Positions 1 to 8,900 of a stretch of DNA of 64,000 nucleotides are shown here, one piece after another (position 1 is the stretch's first letter; each line of letters opens with the position of its first letter). The notes beneath the pieces are model-generated. The model made no database searches, was not told the DNA's origin, and saw only the letters and a program-made list of their open reading frames with translations. The stretch spans positions 1 through 64,000 of the forward strand of contig JBBSOC010000005.1 of assembly GCA_038260095.1 (NCBI GenBank). The letters run 5' to 3'. Source of the stretch: QHCE01 sp038260095 (GTDB taxonomy: Bacteria; Actinomycetota; Actinomycetes; Mycobacteriales; QHCE01). The position numbers and the translations under genes are program-made.

Positions 1-126
1 GGGGTAGATGTAGCCACTGCGCTGTCACAGCGGCTACTCGCCGAGGGCGCGCCCGGGCTGCACTTCATCACGCTGAACCGCTCTCCGGCGACCCGGCAAG
101 TCTGGCGTCGGTTACATCCGAACTAA
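1..126 (+). CDS. metF: Methylenetetrahydrofolate reductase, C-terminal end (partial)
   Basis: The window opens inside a reading frame that ends at TAA 124-126. The last 41 residues include GLHFITLNRSPATRQVW, which matches the conserved C-terminal strand of MetF (usual form GLHFYTLNRS..ATREIW). MetF reduces 5,10-methylene-THF to 5-methyl-THF for methionine synthesis, using FAD in the cytosol. Only the tail is present, so the FAD and folate sites cannot be checked. The rest of the gene lies upstream of the window. Identification rests on this one motif and on its position at the very end of the protein. Confidence 0.8.
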   Translation, partial: GVDVATALSQRLLAEGAPGLHFITLNRSPATRQVWRRLHPN

Positions 127-217
127 CACCGCCGAGTGTCACGCTCAGCTGTGTACAATGCCTCCGCTCCGGAGTGCATTGCTTACGTGGTTTGTCGCAA
201 GTGCGCACTGCTGCTAG

Positions 218-787
218 TTAGGCTGACAGAAGCGTCTTGCCCAGCACCGCAAAAGGACGTTCGTCTCCAGGAAAGCGCAGTCTGCGGATCACATCCACGA
301 AACCACACCGTCGATAGAGTCGCCATGCCGGCGAAGGTGGGGTAGCGGCTGGCTGTTCGGGGGTGGAAAGCACCACAGTGCGAGCCTGTACTCCGTGTAG
401 TATCGCTGTGAGCTGGCGCTGGCCAGCTCCCGCGCCTTGAGCCTCTGGGCGAACGTGTAGCTCGACGATCTCGAAGCAATCGATTAACCACTGCGCATAT
501 GCCGCAGCGCTCAGGGCCGCCCGGACTTGGTCGTGCCACCATTGGCCGGGGCGTCCGAGATAACCGTAGCTGAAGCCGACTAGTCGGTTGTTGCTGAGCG
601 TGGCAACGGCGCGAAAGCCGACGCGCTGGGTGTGGGATGCGATGAAACCGCGCCGCCACTCCATAATGGTGCGGTGATAGCCCATCGCACTCGCGTACAC
701 GTCGAGCAGTTCATCCATGTGCTGTTGCAGGTCATCTGCGGTCCAGCTAACGAGATTCAGGCTGCGAGGTGAGGCCATGGGTGCCAT
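218..787 (-). CDS. GNAT-family N-acetyltransferase-like protein
   Basis: A 189-residue protein with the GNAT layout: a loosely conserved N-terminal half, a strand IVELHVRPEAQGAGAGQRQL resembling motif A (V-x-P-x-x-x-G-x-G), and a C-terminal RLYRRCGFVDVIRR that is typical of GNAT motif B (W-R/K-L-Y-x-x-x-G-F). GNAT proteins move an acyl group from acyl-CoA to an amine; the substrate cannot be read from sequence. ATG at 787 and ATG at 778 are both possible starts, and neither has a convincing ribosome site. The gene is divergent from the membrane acyltransferase next door, and the two 5' ends practically touch, so each promoter must lie inside the other gene. Confidence 0.7.
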   Translation of the reverse strand: MAPMASPRSLNLVSWTADDLQQHMDELLDVYASAMGYHRTIMEWRRGFIASHTQRVGFRAVATLSNNRLVGFSYGYLGRPGQWWHDQVRAALSAAAYAQWLIDCFEIVELHVRPEAQGAGAGQRQLTAILHGVQARTVVLSTPEQPAATPPSPAWRLYRRCGFVDVIRRLRFPGDERPFAVLGKTLLSA

Positions 788-2172
788 CAGACCACAATAT
801 GCAACTCAACCTGGGAGACCCGACGGTGAAAGCCGCAAGCCTGCAAGAAATCTCTGAGGCCACGTCACCCGGACGTGATCGCTACATTGATCTGCTGCGC
901 GTGGTGGCCATTGGCTCGGTGGTGGCAGGACATTGGCTGATGGCGGTCGTGCAGCCTACCGACGATGGCGGCGCGACGACGACGAACGCGCTCGAGCAGC
1001 TCAAAGGCGCACAGGTGCTCACGTGGCTGCTGCAGGTGATGCCGTTGTTTTTCTTCGTGGGTGGGTTCGTGCACGCTACAGGGGTGCGGTCGCTCCGGCT
1101 TCGCGGTGGCGGCTACGGCGACTTCGTGCGTGCTCGCGCCAACCGTCTACTTCGCCCTACGCTGCTTTTTCTGCTGATTTGGCTAGCTATTGCGGTGGTG
1201 TTTCAACTTACTGGCCGCCAAGGCCAGCTGGAAGCGCTGGTCACCGATACCGCTGTGCAGCCGCTGTGGTTCATCGGCGTGTACTTGGCGTTGATTGCGC
1301 TGGCGCCCCCAATGTTCGTCCTGCATGAGCGTTGGGGATCGACTGTGACCATGGTGTTGATAATGGCCGCCGTGGTGGTAGATGTGTCCCGCTTCCAGTT
1401 TGACCTTGCGGGTCTGGCTCCGCTGAACGTGATCTTCATCTGGCTCGCGGTACATCAGCTGGGCTTTAGCTACGCCGATGGTGCACTGGGGCGCCGCGTC
1501 GGCGCAATCTTCGCGGTAGGCGGTCTCACCGCGCTCACCATGCTTACTGTGGTGAGCGGCTGGTACCCCATCTCCATGGTGGGGCTGCCGGGGGATCGAT
1601 TTTCCAACATGAACCCGCCAACGTTAGCGATCCTGACGCAGGCGCTCTGGCTCATCGGTCTGGCGCTGCTGTTAAAAACTCCGATTTCACGATGGCTAAG
1701 TCGACCGAAGGTGTGGCGGTATGTAGTAGGCGCCAACGCTGTGGTGATGACGACATTCCTGTGGCACCTCTCGGCGCTGTTCATTGCCTACCTTGTGCTT
1801 ATTGGTTTCAATGTCTCACTTCCGGCTGTGGGTAGTGCCACATGGTGGGTATCACGACTGCCATGGTTGGTGCTGCTGGCCGCGTTATGCGCGGTATTGG
1901 TTTGGGTTTTTCGGGCTGCCGAGCGGCCGAGTCCAGGCGCGGCTCATGGCGGGGGAGCCCTTCTGCCCGCGATCGGAATAACCGTAGCCGCTATCGGGGT
2001 GCTTGGGGTTGCCCTCAACGGTTTGAACAACGTGCTGAATGCAGAAGCTGAGCTCCGCATTTTGGTGCCGGTAAGTGCGGCATCAGGTCTGGTTTTCGTC
2101 GCGGCGGGCTGGTTACTGCTGCGGTATTCTGGTCGTCGTGCCGCAGCTAGCCAGTTGGGCGTGAATTGCTAA
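781..2172 (+). CDS. Acyltransferase 3 family integral membrane protein
   Basis: About 463 residues. The N-terminal block RDRYIDLLRVVAIGSVVAGHW is the hallmark of acyltransferase-3 (OafA/NodX-like) proteins: R-x-x-x-x-D-L-L-R followed by the conserved His in the first membrane segment. About ten further hydrophobic segments follow. These enzymes O-acylate sugars or lipids of the envelope at the membrane. The frame is open from GTG 769, but GAGGTGAGG at 767-775 fits best with GTG 781; ATG 799 is a third choice. The last 60 residues are two extra membrane helices. The acceptor is unknown. Neighbours are a GNAT gene (divergent) and a TA pair (convergent), which do not reveal the pathway. Confidence 0.8.
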   Translation: MPSDHNMQLNLGDPTVKAASLQEISEATSPGRDRYIDLLRVVAIGSVVAGHWLMAVVQPTDDGGATTTNALEQLKGAQVLTWLLQVMPLFFFVGGFVHATGVRSLRLRGGGYGDFVRARANRLLRPTLLFLLIWLAIAVVFQLTGRQGQLEALVTDTAVQPLWFIGVYLALIALAPPMFVLHERWGSTVTMVLIMAAVVVDVSRFQFDLAGLAPLNVIFIWLAVHQLGFSYADGALGRRVGAIFAVGGLTALTMLTVVSGWYPISMVGLPGDRFSNMNPPTLAILTQALWLIGLALLLKTPISRWLSRPKVWRYVVGANAVVMTTFLWHLSALFIAYLVLIGFNVSLPAVGSATWWVSRLPWLVLLAALCAVLVWVFRAAERPSPGAAHGGGALLPAIGITVAAIGVLGVALNGLNNVLNAEAELRILVPVSAASGLVFVAAGWLLLRYSGRRAAASQLGVNC

Positions 2173-2254
2173 CAGCTGACCCGACTACTGGCCTGAGTCA
2201 GCGCCGTCTCCAGCACCGCCTTGGTCAGCAGACCCCAGTCAAGATGTCTAGACG

Positions 2255-2521
2255 TCAGTGATTCTTGTAGATCCGGCTGCGGTGGTCGACGTCGATGACT
2301 TCTACGGTGAGCACGTTGTCCAAGATGTGGTAAACCACTCGGTAATCTTTGGCCACTCGGATACGCCAAAGGTTCTCTTCGCCCTTGAGCTTCTTCACTC
2401 CAGAGGGCCGCTGCTCATCGGCCAGGCCAGCAACAGCCTGCAGGATCCGGGTACGGATCGGTTTGTCAAGTTTTCCTAAGTGCTTAACGGCTGTTTCGGT
2501 CCACCCGATGTTATAGCTCAC
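2255..2521 (-). CDS. RelE/ParE-family toxin of a Phd-type TA pair
   Basis: 88 residues with the RelE fold pattern: an N-terminal helix pair (W-T-E-T-A-V-K-H-L-G-K-L), then GVKKLKGEENLWRIRVAKDYRVVYHI and VEVIDVDHRSRIYK at the end. The basic and aromatic residues R, K, Y and H of the last strands are those used by ribosome-dependent mRNA endonucleases of the family. The GTG start overlaps the antitoxin stop (GTGA), so the pair is translationally coupled. The length is normal and no key residue is obviously missing, so the toxin is probably active. A closely similar arrangement is found at 37995-38569. Confidence 0.85.
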   Translation of the reverse strand: MSYNIGWTETAVKHLGKLDKPIRTRILQAVAGLADEQRPSGVKKLKGEENLWRIRVAKDYRVVYHILDNVLTVEVIDVDHRSRIYKNH

Positions 2522-2820
2522 TGGGCGGGAGTGTCTTCGAGGTCAGCGGCGAATAGGGCTAAAACTTCCTCATGGGGCATTACGCCGATCTCCCCCGATG
2601 CGCGACCGGCCATAATAGCCCGCGCAGTTTCCACATCCTGGGCGTCTTCGAGAGCTTCTAAAGCGGCCTCGGCGAGCTCGGCCGGCATGACTGCAACCGA
2701 GCGTTGATCGCGCCGGTTTAGGTAAATAACCTGACCGTTTTCGGCCTCGTCAACAGCGCGGCCGACTGAGGCCACAATGTCAAATGCGGCGGAGTCGTAG
2801 TTATGTGCAAGCTGAGCCAT
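2518..2820 (-). CDS. Phd/YefM-like antitoxin
   Basis: 100 residues from ATG 2820. The frame stays open upstream to 2994, but the added stretch (rich in Cys, Arg and Trp) does not look like an antitoxin N-terminus. Residues 10-50 follow the Phd/YefM pattern: a domain ending in GQVIYLNRRDQRSVAVMPAE, where a DNA-binding dimer is expected. A Glu/Ala-rich helix follows that would wrap the toxin. It is the first gene of the pair and its stop overlaps the toxin start. Such antitoxins normally repress their own promoter. It shares the block AEAALEALEDA with the antitoxin at 37995 (AESALEALEDA), so the two loci are paralogous. Confidence 0.75.
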   Translation of the reverse strand: MAQLAHNYDSAAFDIVASVGRAVDEAENGQVIYLNRRDQRSVAVMPAELAEAALEALEDAQDVETARAIMAGRASGEIGVMPHEEVLALFAADLEDTPAQ

Positions 2821-2955
2821 GCCACCAGCATAAACCAAAACAGCCCGCATCAGCTCATCTCCGCATTGTTTGCTGTTCAGGGCGGTTTTTGCGTACTCAG
2901 AGATCGCTAGACGCTTCGCTCGGCATTGCGCTAGATGCCGTGTGTGACTGCCAAA

Positions 2956-2994
2956 TATCCAAATCCCACATGGTTGTCTATCCAAATCCCACAT
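2956..2994. repeat. Perfect 16-bp direct repeat, 23-bp period
   Basis: TATCCAAATCCCACAT occurs at 2956-2971 and again at 2979-2994, separated by GGTTGTC. The repeat lies 136-174 bp upstream of the antitoxin start at 2820 and about 80 bp from the end of the deacetylase gene. A 23-bp period puts the two copies on roughly the same DNA face, as for a transcription-factor pair, but a simple duplication is equally possible. It creates the upstream open frame in front of the antitoxin. Confidence 0.7.
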
Positions 2995-3074
2995 TTTTTA
3001 CAAAAGCTAGCAGCTGAGTTGGGTGAGTGCTCGCATTAAGGCGATGCTCCTAGAAGGCGCTCCGCGGAGCCGTG

Positions 3075-4763
3075 TCATGTGCAGATCGGTTGAAAGCTCC
3101 AGCCTTGCGCGGACAACTTCGCCAGCGCTATGTCGAGCGCTTTTACTGTGTTGTCGCGGTTACCGCCGCCGTCGTGCATCAAAATGATGTTGCCGGTCTC
3201 GGCACCGTCGATCACCGCTTGTGCGATCTGCTCGGGTGGTCCCTGGCGCCAATCTTTGGTGTCAACGTCCCAGAGCACCACGGTCAAGCCCTTGTCGGCA
3301 GCGCGGGCCCGCACTTGTGCATCCACGGCTCCATATGGCGGCCTTAGGCAGTTGGCCTGGTGCGGACCGATGGCTTGCGCTGCCTGGTCAATTTCGGCAT
3401 CGAAGGCTTGCTGGCTAATATTTGTCAGCCGAGAGTGGCTGTAGCTGTGGTTGGCGACGGTATGTCCGGCTTGGAGCTCTCGCTCAATCCATTCCGGGTG
3501 CGCCACGACGTTTTTCCCTACTACGAAGAACGTCGCCTTTGCGTCGTACTTCGCGAGCACCTCAAGGATCTGACCTGTGAAGCGCGGATTGGGCCCATCG
3601 TCAAATGTCAGATGTAGTATTTTGCCGCTCGTGACTCGTCCGGGCAGCTTGCTGGCCGAGGGCGATGAGGGAGGTGCGGTCACGCTCACAGTGAGGGTGT
3701 AGCTGATCGGATCGGCCGTGGCACTGGAGACTTCGAGCTGATAGTTCTGGGTGCTAGGCACCGGGCTGCTGTAGTTCGACGCGCTTCTACCAGCATTTTG
3801 CAGCACAGTGCCGTCCGCTCCGTTTACACTCAGCCGTAGCTGCTGTGAGCTTGATGGCGAGCTCGATGTGGTGTCGATCCGCAGCTGATATCCCTTCCGC
3901 ACGGAGATGGCGTAGCGCTGTTTTCCGCCGTATGCCACGAGACCGCGCATGCGTGTTTCTCCAGTGTCATCTGGCTGCTGATCCTTTGTACCCCGAGCGC
4001 TAAGTGTCAGCACGGTCGGTGCCGCTACCTGATACGTGGAACGCGCATGAGTCGGCACATCCTCTAGTGGAACGAGCGCGTTTCCGACCAGTGTTGCGGT
4101 AAGCCGGCGGGGCTGCATCTGCTCGGCGTGTTCGTTATCAGGTCGCTCGTAGCCAACGATGATCTGCGCTGGGCTTACCCGCAGTTGAGATCCGCCCCGC
4201 AGTTTAGATCTACGCAGGAGCTCCGCCGGTTTGACCCTGATGGACTTTAACTGCGCACCAGCACCGAGCGGCAGGGCGTTGCTGGCCACAGGTGTGCTCT
4301 GCCAGTTGTGGGATGCATTCTGGGATGCATTGTGAGATGTGCTGTGAAGCACAACGACGCTGAGGAAGCGCAGTGCCGCGCTGGCTGAGTCCAGGCTCAG
4401 GCTGGTCTGCACAAGCGCTGCTATGTCTGGCACCGCATCGCCGTTGGTATCACTCATGGCGATGGGATGCAGTAGTTCTACGTGTGTGTGCAGTCCGCTC
4501 CGGGTTTGGGTATAGCTGCCATGGCGCAGCGTTGCTCGCGACGGTGTCGGGATTCCGGTGGGAACAGTGATCGCGGCAAAGTCATTAGTCGCACCTGCGC
4601 TATGGGCAGTGCCGCAACCGGTGAGCATGAACAGCACGGCCAGCATGGACAGCACCGCCAGTAGGCTCAGCACGACTACTGCGCCTATGAGCCCGTGACC
4701 ATTACTACTGCAGCGGGCTATGGCTCTGGTGGCCCTGGCGGCCCTCAGCTTTTTGACGGCCAT
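3075..4763 (-). CDS. Exported polysaccharide deacetylase (NodB/CE4) with long N-terminal region
   Basis: Start taken at ATG 4763, preceded by AAGGAAGG; the frame is open to 4811. After a basic stretch comes a hydrophobic segment ending in LFMLTGCG, a lipobox, so the protein is probably a lipoprotein. About 340 residues of unrecognised beta-rich sequence follow. The last 180 residues are a full NodB domain: TFDDGP (motif 1, catalytic Asp and metal Asp), HSYSH (metal His pair), RPPYG, DTKDW and ILMHD. The enzyme should remove N- or O-acetyl groups from peptidoglycan or another cell-wall glycan outside the membrane. The N-terminal part may bind the wall. All five catalytic motifs are present. 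Confidence 0.9.
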   Translation of the reverse strand: MAVKKLRAARATRAIARCSSNGHGLIGAVVVLSLLAVLSMLAVLFMLTGCGTAHSAGATNDFAAITVPTGIPTPSRATLRHGSYTQTRSGLHTHVELLHPIAMSDTNGDAVPDIAALVQTSLSLDSASAALRFLSVVVLHSTSHNASQNASHNWQSTPVASNALPLGAGAQLKSIRVKPAELLRRSKLRGGSQLRVSPAQIIVGYERPDNEHAEQMQPRRLTATLVGNALVPLEDVPTHARSTYQVAAPTVLTLSARGTKDQQPDDTGETRMRGLVAYGGKQRYAISVRKGYQLRIDTTSSSPSSSQQLRLSVNGADGTVLQNAGRSASNYSSPVPSTQNYQLEVSSATADPISYTLTVSVTAPPSSPSASKLPGRVTSGKILHLTFDDGPNPRFTGQILEVLAKYDAKATFFVVGKNVVAHPEWIERELQAGHTVANHSYSHSRLTNISQQAFDAEIDQAAQAIGPHQANCLRPPYGAVDAQVRARAADKGLTVVLWDVDTKDWRQGPPEQIAQAVIDGAETGNIILMHDGGGNRDNTVKALDIALAKLSAQGWSFQPICT

Positions 4764-4938
4764 GCGCAAGCCGCCTTCCTTACCTAATGGCACTCCGTCT
4801 GCATCTGGCATTTCAGATAGCGGTATACGCGCAAACCATTACAGGTGGTCACGATTCAGTGATGCTGTGCTCAATCCCGCTTTTCCTTACCCTAGAGGGC
4901 TTGGTGAGATCTGGTGCGTGAAGTGACAGACTAGGCGT

Positions 4939-5916
4939 ATGCAGCATTCTAAAAACTCGCAACAGACTTACCCCGATGCCGGCTTTCGCGCGGTTCCGGC
5001 ATCGAAGGCATCGTGGGCGCGAGCGCTTGACCTGTCATCGTTGGCCAAGCCCACCTCGCAGCCAGCCACAGGTATGCAGTCGGAGTTTGTACTCACCGTC
5101 ACTGAGCAGTCATTCGAGACCGATGTCGTTGAGGCCTCACAACGAGTCCCGATTGTGCTGGATTTTTGGGCGCAGTGGTGCGAGCCTTGCAAACAGCTCA
5201 GCCCAGTATTGGAACGGCAAGCGGTGCTTGCGCAAGGAGCTTGGCTGCTGGCCAAAATCGACATTGAGGCCAGCCCGGGTCTGGCACGTGCATTTAGGAT
5301 TTCCAGCGTGCCTATGGTGATGGCGATTGCTGCGGCACAGCCGATAGACGGCTTCTCTGGAGTCCTCGATGAGCCCCAGCTGCGTAGCTGGCTCACCGCT
5401 GTGCTGGAGGCCGCGGCACAGTTAGGAGTCCGGGGCGCAGGCAGTCAACTCGCTGAGTCCACAGCGGGACCGTCCGTGGACGAACGGTTTAGCACAGCTA
5501 CCGCACGCGTCCAATCTGGAGACCTAGATGGTGCTGAGGAGTTGTTCCACCAGATCTTGGCGTCATCACCTGCCGAGGAGGTTGCATTGGCAGGGTTGGC
5601 GCAGGTCAAGCTGCTGCGTCGACTACAAGGAGTAGATGCCGAGACGGTGTTGGCCACTGCAGGGGCGCCTGAGGCGCTTACCTCCGCCGCTATCAGTGCC
5701 GAGGTGATACAGCAGCAGTGTCAGGCCGCGGACGTAGAGTTCGCACGGAATCAGATCGAGGTGGCGTTCGCGCGGCTGGTCACTGTAGTTCGGTACACGA
5801 GCGGCGATCTTCGGAATTTTGCTCGCAACCGGCTGCTAGAGCTGCTATCCATGGTGCCAGGGGATGATCCGGCGGTACGCGTGGCTCGCCGCAATCTGTC
5901 CAACGCGTTGTTCTAA
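4939..5916 (+). CDS. Thioredoxin-TPR protein (CnoX/YbbN-like)
   Basis: 325 residues. Residues about 50-160 form a thioredoxin domain with the active site WCEPCK and the cis-Pro strand SVPMVM. The C-terminal half has helical repeats of the TPR kind (ARVQSGDLDGAEELFHQIL, EEVALAGLAQVKLLRRL). This order is that of CnoX/YbbN, a chaperedoxin that holds and protects oxidised clients and hands them to chaperonins. Here the CxxC is intact, so redox activity is possible. It is cytosolic, with no signal peptide. It lies 39 bp ahead of gdh and may be co-transcribed. The first 45 residues are low in conservation, and GTG or ATG starts further in cannot be excluded. Confidence 0.85.
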   Translation: MQHSKNSQQTYPDAGFRAVPASKASWARALDLSSLAKPTSQPATGMQSEFVLTVTEQSFETDVVEASQRVPIVLDFWAQWCEPCKQLSPVLERQAVLAQGAWLLAKIDIEASPGLARAFRISSVPMVMAIAAAQPIDGFSGVLDEPQLRSWLTAVLEAAAQLGVRGAGSQLAESTAGPSVDERFSTATARVQSGDLDGAEELFHQILASSPAEEVALAGLAQVKLLRRLQGVDAETVLATAGAPEALTSAAISAEVIQQQCQAADVEFARNQIEVAFARLVTVVRYTSGDLRNFARNRLLELLSMVPGDDPAVRVARRNLSNALF

Positions 5917-5955
5917 CTCGGTCGGGGCACCTTGAGGAAGAGAGACTTCTTGCTG

Positions 5956-8900
5956 ATGAATACGTCGTCTTCTACGGTGGATATGCCTGACGTGCAACAG
6001 CTGTCCGACGAACTCCTCAGTGCGGTAGACAGCGTGTACTGGCGCCTAGTGCCTGACTGGGAGCTCTCCGGTCGCAGCGGAAACGAACTCTCGGCAGCGG
6101 TGCGGTCTCATGCCGAGTTCGCGGCGCGGCGCATGCCAGGGCAGCTGCTGCTGCGTGTGCTTGCCGATGTCCCCGGCACAGCTGCGCGCAGTCACGACGA
6201 CGATGACGCTGACTCTGTCAGGCGCAGCGCGATAGAGATCGTCTGCGATGACATGCCATTCCTAGTGGATTCGGTGAGCTCCGAGCTGGTCCACATTGGC
6301 GCGGGGATTAGGTTGTTCATTCACCCCCAGATCGTGGTTGACCGCGACGCACTTGGCGTACTCACCGCCGTGCACGACGACGTTGAACTTGATGACGTTA
6401 GTCATGACCAGCTGGTGGAGTCGTGGATGCACGTGGAAATTGACCACCAAACTGATCCCACCGCGCTCAGCGAGCTGCAAGAAAACCTTCGTCGAGTACT
6501 TACCGATGTGGCCGAGGCTGTCGAAGACTGGCCCAAGATGCGCACTATCGCGCTGTCACTGGCAGACGAGCTGATGCAAGCCGACCTTCCGGTGCCCAGC
6601 AAGGACATGTTCGACGCACGAGCGTTGCTGCAGTGGCTCGCCGAGGGGCACTTTACGTTTTTGGGCTACCGGGAGTACAGCATCAAATACGCAGAGACGG
6701 GCAGCTATCTGCACGCGATACCCGGTACTGGCCTGGGCATTTTGCGCAGTGATAACTCCACGGTACGGAATCTGTCAGAATTGTCGCCGCAAGTGTATCG
6801 GCAGCTGATGGAGCACCGGCTGCTGATCATCACGAAAGCGAATGCTCGTGCGACCGTGCACCGCCCGTCGTACATGGATTACATCAGCATCAAAACGTTC
6901 GATACCGCTGGTGTGGTGGTGGGCGAGCGACGATTTCTTGGCCTATTTTCGGCGGCCGCCTACTCCGAGAGTGTGCGACGGCTTCCAGTAATTTCTCGTA
7001 AGGTTGAAGAAGTTATCGCCAGCGCTGGCCTAAGCTTACGCAGTCACTCCGGCAAGGAGCTGCTACAGATACTTGAGGCATATCCACGCGACGAGCTGTT
7101 TCAAATGAGCACCGACGAGCTACGGCAGACTGTGCTTACCGTGCTACGGCTTACCGGACGGCGCGAACTTCGGTTGTTTATTCGTAAGGATGCCTACGGC
7201 CGTTTCATTTCTTGTTCGGTGTATCTACCGCGCGACCGCTACACAACCCGTACTCGGCTGCGTATGCAAGAGCTTCTGACAAAAGCGCTCAATGGCGTGG
7301 GTGTCGACTACTCGGCGCGGGTCAGCGAGGGGCAGCTTGCGCGGGTGCGCTTCGTGGTCCGTACTGATCCAGCGTCTCCAGTCGGAGAGATCGACACCCC
7401 TGCTTTGCAAGCGCAGCTGTCAGACATCACCAGGCTATGGGAAGAGGAATTTAGCGCCGCGTTGACCACTGAGTTCGGCGGTCGCCAGGCGAGGCATCTA
7501 CAGGAACGCTACGAGGCCGCATTCGGCGATGGTTACACATCTGAGCGCAGTGCGCAGATGGCGGTATCTGATGTGGCTCGACTGGAGACGCTAGAAGAAG
7601 ACGATCAAATCGCTGTGCATATTGAGCGGTCAAGCTCGAGCCAGATCAGTCGGCCGGAGGCTGCCGGGGGGGCGGAAACGCTGCGATTCGTGGTGTATCG
7701 CCGCGGAGAGCCCATGTCGCTATCCGCGGTGCTACCGGTGCTGCAGTCTTTGGGTGTCACGGTGATCGATGAGCGGCCCTACCGGGTGAATTCCAACGAT
7801 GGCGCACCGTTGTGGATCTATGATTTTGGTTTGTTGTTGCCGAGCGATGTGCACGTCGATGAAATTCAGCTCCCACCTCAGGTGCGTCGAGCTATGGAGA
7901 ACGCATTTGTAGCGTGTTGGCGTGATGTTTGTGAGGTTGACGGTTTCAATGAATTGGTGCTACGGGCTGGGCTCCGATGGGACCAGATCATGGTGCTGCG
8001 CGGCTATGCGAAATATCTGCGCCAGATCGGGACGGTGTATAGCGAAGAGTATTTACAACGAACCCTAGTGCAGTATCCGCATGTCGCCACGTTGCTGCTT
8101 GCACTATTTGAGGTGAGCTTCAATCCGGCCTGTGGCAGCCTTGATGCGCGATCGGACGTGGTCCGGCAAGAACTAATACAGCACACTCGTGAACAGCTCA
8201 ACGTGGCGTTGGAAGAGGTCATCAGCCTTGATTCCGATCGGATATTACGTTCGTTCTTGACATTGATCACAGCGACCCGGCGTACTAATTTTTTCCAGCG
8301 GGGTAAAGACACTCCGCGCAAGCCGTACTTAGCATTCAAGCTGGACCCAGCGGCGATTGCAGGCTTACCACAGCCGCGCCCTAAGTTCGAAATCTTCGTG
8401 TACTCGCCTCGCCTTGAGGGTGTGCATTTGCGGTTTGGCAAGGTTGCTCGCGGAGGGTTGCGCTGGTCGGATCGGCGAGAGGACTTCCGGACCGAGATTC
8501 TGGGCTTAGTGAAGGCCCAGATGGCCAAGAATGCTGTCATCGTACCGGTGGGCTCCAAGGGTGGTTTCGTGCTGAAGCGGCCGCCGAAGACCACCGAGGG
8601 CGCAGCTGCCCTGCGAGCCGAAGGAGTGGCCTGTTACACCTGGTTTATTTGCGCCTTGCTCGATGTTACCGACAACCGGGTTGATGGGGTTATTGTGCCT
8701 CCGCCCGACGTTGTCTGTCACGACGACGCAGACTCCTACTTGGTGGTAGCGGCCGACAAGGGCACGGCGACGTTCTCCGATGTTGCCAATGGAGTGGCTG
8801 CGAGCTACGGCTTCTGGCTTGATGACGCGTTTGCCTCTGGTGGCTCTGCTGGCTACGACCACAAGGCGATGGGCATCACGGCTAGAGGCGCCTGGGAGTC

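Noticed and set aside
2821..2994. N-terminal extension of the first antitoxin
   Set aside because: The extra residues include a duplicated 16-bp repeat and many Cys and Arg, and do not match Phd-type proteins; ATG 2820 gives a normal length.
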